Shown one piece after another: positions 43,800 to 55,491 of a stretch of DNA of 64,000 bases. The DNA comes from Oncomelania hupensis (taxonomy: Eukaryota > Mollusca > Gastropoda > Littorinimorpha > Pomatiopsidae), in NCBI GenBank assembly GCA_036898135.1, contig CM072517.1, forward strand, positions 66,836,604-66,900,603, given 5' to 3'. How positions within the stretch are numbered: position 1 is the stretch's first letter; every line of letters begins with the position of its first letter. Made by a program: the position numbers and the translations under genes. The notes under the pieces are model-generated. The model made no database searches, was not told where the DNA came from, and saw nothing but the letters and a program-made list of their open reading frames with translations.

Positions 43800-45700
43800 T
43801 TATTAGAGTGAATCAGCAAGACCTCAGGTACTTAACTTTTGATTAATAGTGGGGTTGGATTCTGAACTTTTTGAGATTATTTTTATTTCTATTTTTGGTC
43901 CAGTCAAATATATATATATTTTTTGTGTGTGCAAGTTACTCATAAGTAGTATGTGTTTTACCTATGGCATCAGTTGCCAAGAGAATAATGGTTCTAATGG
44001 TTAGGACTTGCTACTGTGTGAACATGAACTATTTGGTTTTGTTTTTCTAACATTACATACTAAGAATCAAAAGTTTGTTCATTCTGATATTGCTATATGA
44101 TACTTTGATCTCTTTTTATTCAGATCACATTTTGAATAATTAACAATTTAGAGGTCTCTGTACACATCAAAACCATAACCAGGCCTTGCGACATGTGCAG
44201 AACAAGAGATCTGTAGTCCTTATGTCAGGCCTGTGAATTTAATTTGCAACTGTTGGAACATTAACTATTGTGACAATTGTATTCTAGCATGAAAGTTATG
44301 TTGGTTTATGTCTTTTCTAAAATTACCTAGTATTTGCTTAGTACACCTCCGCCAAAAATGGATGCAAGGAGAATGACCAAAGGAAGAAGTGATTAAATTT
44401 TGGTGATCCTGGAGTCAATACAGACCCCGCTACCCACCCTGTAGTCCTCAAATTATGCCTTCAGCATTAAAAGCAATTTTTGAAGCTGCATATCACAGTT
44501 AGTTTTGTGGTGCATTTGGTTAGAATGCTGCATTACCAAGAAGTCGGTGGTTCTAGACAGGTCAGCATCCAAACGTTTTGCCCCCACCCAACTTGCCTAA
44601 GTTTACCTTGGATGAAGTTACGGCTGAGGTATTTGTGCTCTCAGAGCACTCTAATGTTATTTAATGTTATTGACCAATCCAAATTTTGTTCATTATCATT
44701 TGTGAAATAGCCATGATAATTTGAATTCTCTTTTATAAATATCTCAATTTGAAATTTTTCTGTGCCCTGTTTCAGTTTTGTAATATGTGCAGAACAAAAA
44801 GGCAGGGGTTCATATCCATGCAATACACCTGTTACTTTTGATGGAAATTTTGCAATAAAGGACATGTGTCTTGTACTTTTCCTTTTGAGGAAGGCATTGT
44901 TTAGAAGGAAAAAAAACACGTCAGGATTTTCATTGCATAGTACGTGTCCTATCATGAATGTGAACCCCTGAAAAGGTCTGTAGTCCTGTGAATCCCATTA
45001 CTTTTAATTCACAAGAGCTCGGTAACTAGTGTCTGTGGTAAGGAATCACATAAAAGTTATAATGCATTGTGTAATTTTATTGTGGAAGTCTGCAGAATGT
45101 GTTAGCTTCTTTGAATTGCACCGACTAGTAAATTTCTGTTCCCGTGCTAGAATATCTGTAACTTGTACAGAATTTTTTTTTTTAATTGTTGAAACGTGTT
45201 ACTCCTAGCATTGCTTCTGTCAACTTGTGAATGAAAGGCCCCGCATGTATCCTCTTTTTTTTAATTTGTATAAATGCCCTCAATATTTTTTTTCTTAAAT
45301 ATATGTTGAAAACTAAAATAATGCATTAAAAAATATAATGGCTGAGAGAGAAAGAACACGAAGAACAAGATTAAAAAACAAGCAGACACATGTGTGAATA
45401 TAAAAAAATTGTTGTGTGTGTTTTATTTGTTTTTCGTGCTGCGATCATGCACTTGTTGTATGGAGTTTTTCTTGCACTTGAGAAAGTAAATTAATCAGTC
45501 AATCAATCAATTTTTTTATTATGCCTGATTTTTGGAAATATATGATTCATAATTTTGCAATGTATTATGTTGAAAACATAGTGGAAATGTGCCCTAGTTA
45601 TTGCTGAACAAATTGATATAAATTTTATTGCTCTGTGTTTCATAGAATTTTTTTTTATAGAATTTTAATTACACCAACCCAATTTGTTTCTTACATTCCC
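43800..45700. other. AT-rich stretch without a gene
   Basis: Only short frames are present. It may include the 3' untranslated part of the integrase-core gene. Nothing recognisable. Confidence 0.45.
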
Positions 45701-45776
45701 CGAAAACCCTCCGGCACCGCCAAAAAACCCTAACGGAGGTTAAGAGTTAAGGCACCGTTGCCTCCAAATTTGTTTT

Positions 45777-46182
45777 CGGTGTGGGGAAATACCGAAAGAG
45801 GCTAAGAGGACCGAAAGAGGCTAATACACCTCGATCGCAGAAGAGAAATGTCAATTTTACCCCAATTTTACCACAAAAATGGTTAAGAAGGTTAAATTGT
45901 CTGAAACTGCAGTAAAAATAAATCTTTTTAAATTACAACAACTCTATCTACCTCCGGTCTCGACCCACGTGTACCTCTGGTGGTGTTTTCACATCGAGAC
46001 ATTTGTTGTGTGGTATTTTCACATCAAACAGTTGAAGGTAAATGGTTTTCATCGCAGTGGTAAGGTTGAAGCCAAACACATATGATGAAGTTGAAGCTAA
46101 CCACGTTTTATTTGAATGTTTTAGGCTAAACAGTTGAAGCTAAACAGTTATCATTAGCCTCTTTCGGTATTTCCCCACACCG
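45777..46182. mobile_element. 406-bp element with perfect 29-bp terminal inverted repeats
   Basis: CGGTGTGGGGAAATACCGAA (plus AGAGGCTAA) at 45777-45805 is exactly complementary to 46154-46182. The left flank repeats CCGAAAGAGGCTAA once more just inside. No target-site duplication is visible at these edges, so the superfamily cannot be named. Confidence 0.75.
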
Positions 46183-46860
46183 GGTGAAGCCACAGGCTCT
46201 GAAGTCTGTAGTCTCTTCTTTCGTTTTGTACTCTTATACACTATATATGCATGAAATTGCCTAAAGAACAAATCATGAAATTTTTGATCATTTTAGCTGA
46301 AACCAGTGAAGCTAAACAACTTTTGCGTTGAGTGTTTGACATTCACTGGTTAAACAGCTGAAGTTAAACAACTTTTGAATGAAATTGCCTAAAGAACAGA
46401 CTATGATTATAAATGTTTCATAATTTTATTTTTGATAAACAGCTGAAACCAGTGAAGTTAAACAACTTTTGCATTGAGTATTTGACATTAACTGTTGGTT
46501 AAACAGGTGAAGCTAAACATGTTATTGTTAGATGTTTTAGGCTAAACAGTTGAAGCTAAACAGTTTTCATTGCTGTCATTGTGTGGCCCTAGAAGGCTAA
46601 ATAGCACATATCATAAAGTTGAAGCAAACCGTTTTATTTCAATGTTTTTAGGCTAAACAGTTGAAAGTAAACAGTTTTCGTTGCTATCATTGTGTGGCCC
46701 TAGGTAAACTTGAAGCTGAACATGTTACATTTAGATGTTTTAGGGTAAACAGTTGAAGCTAAGCAGTTTTCATTGCTGTCATTGTGTGGCCCAAGATAAA
46801 GTTGAAGCTAAATATGTTATATTTAGATGTTGTAGGCAAATGGGTTGTAGTTGATGCTTT
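46080..46860 (+). repeat. Degenerate ~110-bp tandem repeats (GTTGAAGCTAAACA)
   Basis: TTTTAGGCTAAACAGTTGAA recurs with variations at about 46110, 46545, 46650 and 46738, each followed by CATTGCTGTCATTGTGTGGC or similar. The period drifts between 90 and 120 bp. The array begins inside the inverted-repeat element and extends beyond it. Confidence 0.75.
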
Positions 46861-47220
46861 TAAAAAAAATCTAAACCAGGTTTAATTAAACAGAACATTT
46901 TATTTAGATAGGCCTATTAATCATCTGATAATCTTTTTTGTTTTCCCACTTTCAGGACCATAGAACATTTTATTCATATAGTACTCTGATAATATATTCA
47001 TTTTATTCATATATTACTGAGTTGATAATCTTTTCTTTTTTTCAGTACACCATGGCTGCACCTCACACTTCTCTACCCGTGTGGCGATTGTTGGACACTC
47101 CCATGGCCGAAGGATGCGTGAATGGATGGAGAAGTCAGCGTCTGCTCGTCAAGGAAGGAGTTTTGGGTTTGACATTGAAGGGATGGAAGTAGAGTTTTTT
47201 GTTAAGGGGGGGGCTTACTG

Positions 47221-48889
47221 CAGGCCTGAAAATGGCGACTAATTTAGTCGCCATGGCTAGTGAAACAAAAATTTGGCGACTAAAAAAAAAAAAAATTTAG
47301 TCGCCAAATGCGAGTGCGCTAAAATGAACTTTTTGTGAACAACTATGGGTTTGTAAATTTTCCGATCCGTATTTTTACTCAGCCCCCAAATTTTCACTCT
47401 TCATTTCCTGTACAAAGATCAACAATGAAGCGATGGGCAAGTGGTGCCCAGAGATCATTCCTCCCAAAGTGGAAGCATGAATTTTCCTGGTTAATTTTTG
47501 ATGAGTCAAGTAAGAAAATGACCTGTGCGATCTGCAAAAAGTACCCAGCATTGGTGGGAAAATGCGACTTCATCACGGGCACTGACAATTTTAAAAAAGA
47601 GACGCCGCAATGCCACTCCATTAGGAAAAAACACATTGCTGCACGCTATGCTGACCTTTCTAGGCAAGGTTCAATAGTGGCTGGTCAGAGTACAATCCAT
47701 GCGGCGTTTGTTCAGCAACCAACGAAACAGAGTGAAAAGGACAATGTGGACTTGAAGTGCAAACTTAACACTGCATATGTGCTTGCAAAAGAAGAGCTGC
47801 TCTTTACAAAGTTCAAACCTCTTCTTGATCTTCAAAAGAAAAATGGACTTGATATTTCGTCCACCTATGCAAACCACCTGATGGCAGCAGAATTGGTACA
47901 CACCATTTCAGAAACCTTCAAAGATGAGGTTACCATCTATTTCATTTTTACATCGAATTGTGTTAACAATAGACTTAGAATCAAAACACTCTTGGACTGG
48001 TTCAAGGAACCACTGGAAAGAAATAAGTGTGAAATAGGAAAGGTGCTTGGACAGTGGTGTAGCTTGAAGATGCTGGTGGTGAGGGAGTTTAGCGACAAAA
48101 GCTACTCAGCATTGTGGGCTACTCTGCTAACCAAGGAGCCATACAAGTCTGACTATAAGGATTTGCTGCACCTCGTCAAGATCCTCCTTGTCCACCCCAT
48201 CAGCTCAGCTCAGTGTGAGAGGATCTTCTCCGCCCAGAAAAGAATCAATAGTGATGTCAGGAGCTCTCTAGCATCTAAAACTCTGGAAGACCTCATCAGG
48301 ATCTCAGCAGATTGTCCTCCACTGGAAGACTTCCAGCCTGAGAGTTCTGCTGCCAAGTGGACAAATTCATCTGGCAGGCCTACAATACACTGAGTGGCCG
48401 GATGTTGTGATCCCAGCAGATGATGATGATGATTGATTATTGATAACTTTATCAGATTAAGTTGAAAGTAAAAACAAAAACATCACTGTAAAACAACGCA
48501 AAATTGAGCTTTCGTTGTAAAAGACCTTCAGAAAATTAAAAACAAATCAAACTGAAATATCATAGATGAAATCATACATTGATTTGTAAAACACTGACAT
48601 CGTTCACTCTCTCTCTCTCAAACTTTTCCCCCCAAATTATCTTAATAATATCTAGCTACTACTTTTATTAATAAAATTAACACGATACTATAGCTAATAA
48701 CCGCATGACCACCCAGATTACCTGAACAAAACAGTATTTTTTTATGTTAGGCTATTTTGATTGTCAAGAAAATAATTAATTTGGCTAGTAAAAATTTTAG
48801 TTTGGCTAGTAAAATTTTTAGTTTGGCTAGTAAAATTTTTAAGTTACTAGCCAAAGGCTAGTGGGACCTTTTTTTCATTTTCAGGGCTG
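47221..48889 (+). mobile_element. hAT element, 8-bp TSD GCTTACTG
   Basis: Starts CAGGCCTGAAAATGGCGACT and ends ATTTTCAGGGCTG; GCTTACTG flanks it at 47213-47220 and 48890-48897. Subterminal repeats GGCGACTAA/TTAGTCGCC (left) and GGCTAGTAAAA (right, three times) are prominent. It carries the ORF 47425-48393. A 185-bp deletion derivative of the same family lies at 59854-60038. Confidence 0.95.
47425..48393 (+). CDS. hAT transposase-like protein, internally shortened
   Basis: 322 codons from ATG 47425. The N-terminal zinc finger shows FSWLIFDESSKKMTCAICKK and HSIRKKHIAARYADLSRQGS, the TTF/BED-type finger of ZNF862-like hAT proteins. The C-terminal hAT dimerisation segment shows LVHPISSAQCERIFSAQKRI, NSDVRSSLASKTLEDLIRIS. 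The middle RNase-H-like catalytic region that would make a 600-800 residue transposase is largely absent, so the protein could bind ends but not cut. The frame is intact across the junctions, so the deletion may have been in frame or an intron lies at TSNCVNNRLR. A DNA-binding repressor of its own family is a possible role (inference). Confidence 0.75.
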   Translation: MKRWASGAQRSFLPKWKHEFSWLIFDESSKKMTCAICKKYPALVGKCDFITGTDNFKKETPQCHSIRKKHIAARYADLSRQGSIVAGQSTIHAAFVQQPTKQSEKDNVDLKCKLNTAYVLAKEELLFTKFKPLLDLQKKNGLDISSTYANHLMAAELVHTISETFKDEVTIYFIFTSNCVNNRLRIKTLLDWFKEPLERNKCEIGKVLGQWCSLKMLVVREFSDKSYSALWATLLTKEPYKSDYKDLLHLVKILLVHPISSAQCERIFSAQKRINSDVRSSLASKTLEDLIRISADCPPLEDFQPESSAAKWTNSSGRPTIH

Positions 48890-49199
48890 GCTTACTGTGG
48901 ACATACTGTTGACTAGAGACCGCCAGCATCATCTGCTGTCACAAATGAGGTGTTACCAGCCTCATGTTGTAGCAGTGATGCTAGGAGACAACGAGTTGGG
49001 AAGTTTGGGGGCCATTGGAGTCAGAGACGAATATGAGCGGCTGATGATGGAGTTGTTGTGTATGATGCATGTGGATGGTTTCAGTTTTTTTCAGTGTTCT
49101 ACCAAGAGGAGCAGAAAACCAGGATTACATGCTGGAAGCTGTGAGAGTTGATGGGGGAGTGGCGCCACAGGCCAGGCGTGTTGTTCTTTTCCCATCAGG

Positions 49200-49826
49200 T
49201 TCCAGAATTCTATTTCAATAAGCCTGCTTGTTCTTTTATTTTTTTTCTCGATGTCTTTATGCTTGGCCCTACTTAAATGGTTTTTTTTTTTTTACATCAT
49301 TAGCTCCGCCGTGAGACATGGAGAAATCAATGCAACAAATTGTACAGCCTAGCGTAATTGTCCCCTTTGGCAGTTTTTTCAATGTTTTTGAATTTAGTAG
49401 TGAGGTTAGTTTTGAAAGAACACCTATAGTTTCTTTTCTTGATCTTCTTAAAAGAACACCTGTAGTTTCTTTTCTTGATCTTCTTGCTGTTGCTCGCTTG
49501 CTGAGAAAGTTCTTCAACTCCGTCTTCGTCTTCGGTTTCATGCAGTCTAATTCTTTTGGTCGCCATTTTCAAGCCTTGCAAGTCAACGAAAAGCAGTCTC
49601 TGATTGGACAAAGCCCGTAAATCAGCCAATCAGAGCAAGCGATATGGAAGCAGAAACCAAATATTATTCTTGACTAACAAAGCTGACCGCACAAGAACGC
49701 GAAAAAAATATGTTCTAGTTTTTTACTCTAAAAATCCGGAAAAATCGGGAGAAATTGGACCGTTGGTGGGAGAGCGGGAGATACACGTCAAAAGCGTGAG
49801 TCTCCCGCCAAAAACGGGAGAGTAGG
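49200..49826 (-). mobile_element. hAT fragment with N-terminal zinc-finger exon
   Basis: On the minus strand the edge at 49826 is CAGACCTGCCTACTCTCCCG. From about 49566 a frame reads MATKRIRLHETEDEDGVEEL, then a 12-residue repeat (KKIKKRNYRCSF twice), NYARL, and after a frame change CTICCIDFSMSHGGANDVK. The last segment is the finger found at the start of many hAT transposases. A poly-A expansion near 49285 shifts the frame. The other end is not found, so this is a 3'-truncated copy. Confidence 0.6.
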
Positions 49827-49857
49827 CAGGTCTGCACTCATCTTCTCTTCATTCTAG

Positions 49858-51403
49858 ACTGTCCACTTTTTTCTCTGTCCCTGATTCGGCCATCTCTCGG
49901 TCACCTGATGTCCTGTTGCTAGCACAAACATCTGCACTTTCGTTCCAGGAACCCCAGCTTTTGTTAGAATCAAATTTGGAGGGAACCATTGCTGCCCCAG
50001 ATGTATCTGCTGTGGATGATACTGCCGAACCAAGGCTTGCCATTGTACCAAGCGAGGTGGTGATCTGCTGGTGGAATATGGGTACAAAAAGGGCCAGCAG
50101 AGATGGGGATGTTCTGTTAGAGGTGGTAAGTTGACATGTTTGGCATCTGTTTTGCAGACAGGTGCTGAATTTGTGCAAGGTGCGCAACCACACAAGTGCA
50201 CTGCCAGTGACTGTGCCATTCCTACAGCACAGATCAAGGCTCATCTGCGCCAGGAAGGCAAGGCTCGCCCCCATGCCTCGGGGATCAACCCTCGTTAAGG
50301 AGGCCTTGAACAAGTACCTGCCATTGGATGCCCCAGCTGCCTCTCTGCCAACTATGTCAACATTGGTGCAATGTACCAACCGCACCTGGCAGAAAGTGCG
50401 ACCCAAGCACCCAAGCTCGCTGGATTTTGTTTGGGTGGAAAAGGCAGTGCCTGCAGGATTTAAGCAGGCAGATCTAAAAGTTGGCACACATCGACACATA
50501 ATTTTTTAAACAGTATTTTTGCCTGGCCTTTTGAGGTCAGCAAAAACCTGGTACGTAGATGCGACGTTTAAAGCGGTAAGTGCACCTTTTTACCAATTAT
50601 GGACGATCCATGCATTTGTCGGACAGAACGACTGCATTAAACAAGTTCCACTTCTAATGGTCTTGATGCCAAGGAGATCAAAACTAGACTATATAGCGAG
50701 TCTCAGGTATGTTAGGTCATTGATGTCCACCCCACCATTGGCTGTTATGGATTTTGAGTCAGCAGTTTGGAGTTCTTTTAGGGAGGCATTTCCTTCTACT
50801 GCAATTAGGGGTTGCTGCTTCCACTGGCAGCAGGCAGTGATGAGGAAGATTAAAGAGTATGGTCTGTTTCAGCACTATGTCAAGAAATCTGAATCTAGGC
50901 GCTTTCTTTCAGAAATTATGTCCTTACCCTTTCTACCTCCTGAACAAATTCCCATCATGTTTCAGGATTTTTGCAACTTGCTGAGTCCAAGCCATGAGCA
51001 AGGTTTTCATAGCCTGGTGGAATACCTTGAGGCCACCTGGGTTACCAGTTCTATCTTTCCACCTTCATCATGGAGTGTGTTTGGCCAAGCTGTGCACACC
51101 AATAATGATGTTGAGTGATGGCATCATGGCTTGAACAGGATGGTTTCAAGAAGAGGCAATGAGAACGTAAATCTGAACATGTATGAGTTGGTCGAGGTTC
51201 TCTATGAAGCTTTCCAGCAGGTTAAAACTGATGTTCAGCTTGTGACTGAAGAGAAGCTGATGAAGCACCAGCGCAAGGACTTCCTTCATTATCAGGCCAA
51301 GATCTTTTCCTTCTGGGATCAGTATTCGAAAAGAGAACTTAGGCCAGCTCAGCTAGTTCGTAAAGTTGCAGAGCTTCAAGCGTTACAGTCCAGTGATGAT
51401 TAA
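49858..51403 (+). pseudogene. MULE-type transposase with FLYWCH zinc finger, decayed
   Basis: Near 50045-50250 the frame reads RGGDLLVEYGYKKGQQRWGC, TCLASVLQTG and QPHKCTAS, a FLYWCH finger. After a frame change at about 50290 the frame continues LVQCTNRTWQKVRPKHPSSL and HRHIIF to TAA 50507-50509. It then reads KTWYVDATFKAV (first Asp, 50558), PLAVMDFESAVWSSFREAFP (second Asp, about 50750), RGCCFHWQQAVMRKI, and TNNDVE with the third acidic residue at 51113-51115, followed at once by TGA 51116-51118 where the family usually has Gly before WH. WHHGLNRMVSRRGNENVNL then continues in frame to 51403. The DDE triad and the CxxH-type C..H segment survive, so only few changes have disabled it. Confidence 0.8.
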
Positions 51404-51571
51404 GTAGTTTTGTGCCTGCTCTTTTATGTCAGTACATTTTATATTTAAGTGAAAATAATTTAAAAAAATATTTTGCTAATATTTGAATGTATTTTTTTCA
51501 GTATCACTAATTATAATCTGTGCGGGTATTTTCTTCTTTTACATGTTAAATACGTTTTTTTAATTTGGCAA

Positions 51572-51786
51572 CAAAAAAAAAGGTCTGTTTACGGTATCCC
51601 AACCGACCCTAATTTTTCCCCCTAACCATGAACTTTTTTGGGGTCGTCTAAAAATAATAAAAAAAATAAAATAACATTTGATGAATTATGAGTAAAAAAA
51701 GGTTTAATAGGGAAAAAAACCAAAAACAAACTGACTACCGCCCCTTTTATTTTGTTCTATAGTACCATAAACAGACCTTTTTTTTG
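51572..51786. mobile_element. ~215-bp miniature element with AAGGTCTGTTTA ends
   Basis: AAAAAAAAGGTCTGTTTACG near 51573-51592 pairs with the complement of CATAAACAGACCTTTTTTTT near 51765-51785 (one mismatch). GGTACC/GGTATCCC motifs follow. No clear target duplication. Confidence 0.6.
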
Positions 51787-52019
51787 GCCTTATATACACG
51801 AACCAGTAATTTCATTACTGTTTCCTTGTGTTTTTATGGCTAAACACTGTCAGTGACATAACATATCTCGCTAGTAATTTTTCTCTTTTCACACATGCAG
51901 AAGGCCCCTTTTCTACATGTATAGCTGTTTGTGCCCCTTTGTAAACAATTTGCATGCTCACCTTTTGTCACTTCGTCACATGTTCAGACATGGGACAAGG
52001 GAATTGTGAAAAATACTGA

Positions 52020-52060
52020 AACTGAAGGCGCGAAGCGCCGATCCGACGGCGCGAAGCGCC
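52020..52060. repeat. Two GGCGCGAAGCGCC hairpins
   Basis: The 13-bp palindrome GGCGCGAAGCGCC occurs twice within 35 bp, in an AT-rich setting. Role unknown. Confidence 0.8.
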
Positions 52061-52292
52061 AAGCAAGCTAGGCGACTTTTTTTTTCCTAAATAAGAACAG
52101 GTCCTGGCCTAAAAATAGCTGCGCCCGAACATTTCCGAAGTTGGTTTCAGACAATCGGATAAACCCAGTACTATATATAGGATTACAGGCACATGATCTC
52201 ACCACTATTCGTATTATGATGTGTGCATGATATGATAAAATACTATTCACCCCCCTCCGAGAGTTTATATTTTTAATGTAACATTAAAAATT

Positions 52293-52293
<1 letters not shown>

Positions 52294-52351
<58 letters not shown>
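52294..52351 (+). repeat. (CT)n microsatellite
   Basis: Uninterrupted CT run of about 57 bp followed by TGTATGTGTGTGTATATA. Confidence 0.97.
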
Positions 52352-52355
<4 letters not shown>

Positions 52356-52620
52356 GTGTGTGTATATATTTTTTCCCCTTGCAAAATATAGTACAGAATT
52401 GCTGAGTGTTTATATTTCTCAATTAGAGCCAGTTGTTTAAAATTTAGATAACTAGCTTATTAAATTTACTTTTATGTTTATCAATTAAAGCAAAATTTTT
52501 TTTTCAATTTAGATGATTACCTTATTAAATTTATTTTTACCTATGTGCTTGATATAATAGCATGTGGACTTATCTTGTTATTTTTTTTGGTTTGTTTGTT
52601 TCTTAACCCTATATGGCACA

Positions 52621-52990
52621 ATGTTGCCATTTGGCAACATAGCAGTCGAAGGGAAACAACTACACCGTTTTTTCCCCTATATGAAAGACATGCCGATTTG
52701 CTTCCCTTTATTATATGTATTTAGACTCTCTTGACTAGAGTTCTTTGTGAAAGAAGTTATTTTTAGTCAATTCTTTTCAATTGAAGCGGTCATGTTCATC
52801 CGGAAGCAAGCAGTGTGTTACGGTAAGTTGCAATTTCTCTTTTTATAAACTTTATACAGCAAACTAAATGTTCTAATTTAGAAACCAGGATGAAATTATT
52901 ATGATTATTATTGTTACATGTTGGAATCATGTATGTGTAGCATGTTATTCACTTTGTCGATAATTATTTCACTGTTGCCAAATGGCAACA
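52621..52990. promoter_or_regulatory. Left subterminal palindromes of the piggyBac element
   Basis: ATGTTGCCATTTGGCAACAT at 52621-52640 and TGTTGCCAAATGGCAACA at 52973-52990. Arms of 8-9 bp flank a 2-bp centre. By position the first is 14 bp inside the tip, where transposase would bind. Function is inferred. Confidence 0.75.
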
Positions 52991-53504
52991 CTGTGCACCT
53001 GTGTATACAGTACTAGCATGACCCACGTGTTTCCATTTACAAGTATTAGTCATCTTGCTTGTAAGATTGTGTAAGAATACTTGTGACAACCAAGTTCTTT
53101 TGCATTAGCTATGTTAGCTATAATTTTATACTGACACACTAGCATCTGAATTTATTTATTTGTAACATAATTGGATAATAACAACACATTTCCAGAGCTT
53201 GATTTTACTTTCACTCTCATGAATATAGACATGTTTGGGAAATTCACCTCTGACAACACTGTTGCTGTTGTGTTTGCAGTATATAGGCCTTTTTCAGTAA
53301 TTATCTTAGTTCCATTTATATTTATTGTACTAGCAGATGCAGGCAACTAATTTTATATAATATATAATTTCCTGATGCCTGTACTACATAATCATTATCA
53401 TGGTTGTCAACCTTTTACTTAGACTGTATACACTGTAGGCCTACTACATTTTACATAATGCAGTAAACAAATAAATACATTTTATTTTACAGTTACATGC
53501 TGCA

Positions 53505-55491
53505 ATGGATACACAGAGATTTTATGGCAAACACATCAAGCATCAAGCAGCCGTGCGCAGCATACCAGATGTGTCTGATGACAGCGAGCTGTCATCCACA
53601 GATGAAGAAGCAGAGGACAACGTCCGGGCTGTTGACACCGATAGGGATGCTTCCAATTCATGTAAGGATGATTAGTCCTTATGAATTTTATTTGAAAAAA
53701 TGCAGGTTTTTTCTTTGTTTTTATTGCATTGCTTTTGTAAGTGCAGAAGGGTAGCCTTATTTGAAATGTTATGTGGAGAGACATAGGTTGTGAAAATAAA
53801 TAAAATATAATGTCCATTGCCATTTCAGAAACACTGTACATACTGGCACAACAATTACTGGTATGTGTACCTATCCAATTGTTTCAGGCTCTTCAGATGA
53901 GGACAGTGGAGATGAAGAAAGTCCTTCTTCCAGTAGTGCCAGAGGCATTGTTTGGCGCACCAGACAATTACCGACAGAGACAACTACACAGGAGCCACAG
54001 TTCCTTGGAGCTGAGAGACAAGGGCAGCCTCCGGGAGATTCTATCCGGTATTTCAAGGAACTTATTGACAGTGACATCCTTGATATGATAGTTCAAGAGT
54101 CAAACACATATAGCTTGCAGTGTGACATCACAAAACCACTGCAGTTAAATACACATGAACTGGAACAGTTCATAGGAATTGTGTTCTACATGAGCATTGT
54201 GAGAATGTCAAGGGCTCGTTTGTATTGGGGTACAGAAACAAGGTGCAGTCAGATTGCAGATGTAATGTCTTTGAGAAGGTTTGAAGAAATCAAAAGCAAG
54301 CTGCATTTTGCCAACAATGAAACTGTTGGTGGGGATAAATTAGGAAAGATAAGACCTTTCTTTGATGCTTTTAGGTCAAAGGTAAATGCAGTGCCTAAGT
54401 CAGAGCGATTGAGCATTGATGAACAGATTGTACCTTTCAAGGGAAAGTCTTCACTGAAACAGTACAACCCCAAAAAACCCAAAAAATGGGGCTATAAAAT
54501 TTTTGTTTGTTCAGGTGTAAATGGCCTGATTCATGATCTTGAAGTATACACAGGCAAGATTGAGTCGTGTCCAGGCCAGCCTGACATTGGTGCCAGCAGC
54601 AACATTGTGCTCAGACTGCTGCAGGATGTACCGCGAGGCATTTGGCACAAGTTGTACATAGACAACTGGTTCAATTCTCTGCCTTTGCAAACTACTCTTT
54701 GGGATCAGGGAATTGCATGTGTTGGGACTGTCAGGCTGAACCGATTGAAGGGGTGTACATTTCCACCCGACAAAGATCTGGCAAAGATGGGCAGAGGTTC
54801 AACGGTAATGAAGACAGCGATGGTGAATGGCACTCAGGTTAATGTGGTAAAATGGGTGGACAACAAATCAGTCACAATGTTGAGCACCTATGCTGCAATT
54901 GAACCCAAGAAACAAGTCAAAAGATTTGACAAGAAACAAAAGAAAGAAGTTCTTATTGATTGCCCGTCCATCATTGCACTTTACAATTCATTCATGGGAG
55001 GCGTCGATTTGCTTGATGCACTCATTGCTCTCTACCGAAATCCTATAAGATCTAAAAAGTGGTACCACAGGCTTGCATTTCACTTGATGGATCTTGCTGT
55101 GGTTCAGTCTTGGCTGTTGTATGTTCAGGACTGCAAGCATGAGGGTAATACAAAACAACTTCCACTTCAGAAATTCAAGCTAGAGATAGCTCAATGCCTT
55201 GTGAAACAAAAGAAGCTCAGCACAGCCTCAGCATCAAGAAAGAGAGGGCGACAGTCTCAACTGGTTGAAACTCAGTTGCAAGCAAAACAGACGAAAGGTC
55301 CCACTGCCGTAGTGCCCTCGCTTCCAGTCCGAACGGACAATGTTGGGCATTTTCCATTGCCATTGAACAACAAGGGGCGCTGCAAGTTTCCGGGGTGCAA
55401 GGGTTTTTCAAGAATTGTTTGTGAAAAGTGCATGGTCAGCCTATGTTTGACGCAAAAGTCAAACTGTTTCAGAAAATTTCACATGCCATGA
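53505..55491 (+). CDS. piggyBac-type transposase, two coding exons
   Basis: Exon 1 runs from ATG 53505 (MDTQRFYGKHIKHQAAV) to 53661, exon 2 from 53888 to 55491; they join in phase within an acidic Ser/Asp/Glu-rich N-terminus (SSTDEEAEDN, SSDEDSGDEES). The catalytic Asp residues are seen in LSIDEQIVPFKGK (54418), LYIDNWFNSL (54661) and GGVDLLDAL (55006 and 55015), the D-D-D pattern of piggyBac. The C-terminus holds the Cys-rich finger CKFPGCKGFSRIVCEKC and SLCLTQKSNCFRKFH, which binds the element ends. Length (about 590 residues) is normal for PGBD-type proteins. No stop or frame change is present. It cuts and rejoins DNA at TTAA without leaving a footprint. Confidence 0.93.

Larger units (their letters stand above)
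47046..49150 (+). pseudogene. SGNH-hydrolase-like gene interrupted by a hAT element
   Basis: After a TTTTTCAG acceptor, one frame reads RVAIVGHSHGRRMREWMEKS and FFVKGGAYC. It is interrupted at 47220 and resumes at 48898 with CGHTVD, then after a frame change LLTRDRQHHLLSQ and PHVVAVMLGDNELG. VAIVGHS (block I), the GGA segment and VVAVMLGDNEL (block III, usually GxND) are the SGNH/GDSL esterase fold pattern. Proteins with such a domain are carried by several invertebrate mobile elements. The insertion and a small indel near 48915 inactivate it. Confidence 0.6.

Noticed and set aside
47335..47424. Start of the hAT ORF at 47335
   Set aside because: That codon is GTG; the first ATG is 47425, just before the zinc finger.
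49849..50499. 216-codon ORF on the minus strand
   Set aside because: It is antisense to the FLYWCH/MULE coding sequence, which has conserved motifs on the plus strand.
52020..52060. GGCGCGAAGCGCC hairpins as a transcription terminator
   Set aside because: Bacterial-type terminators are not expected in this eukaryotic sequence and no T run follows directly.
53536..53841. Minus-strand ORF over the first piggyBac coding exon
   Set aside because: The plus strand has a start codon, acidic N-terminus and an in-phase splice; the antisense frame has no motif.
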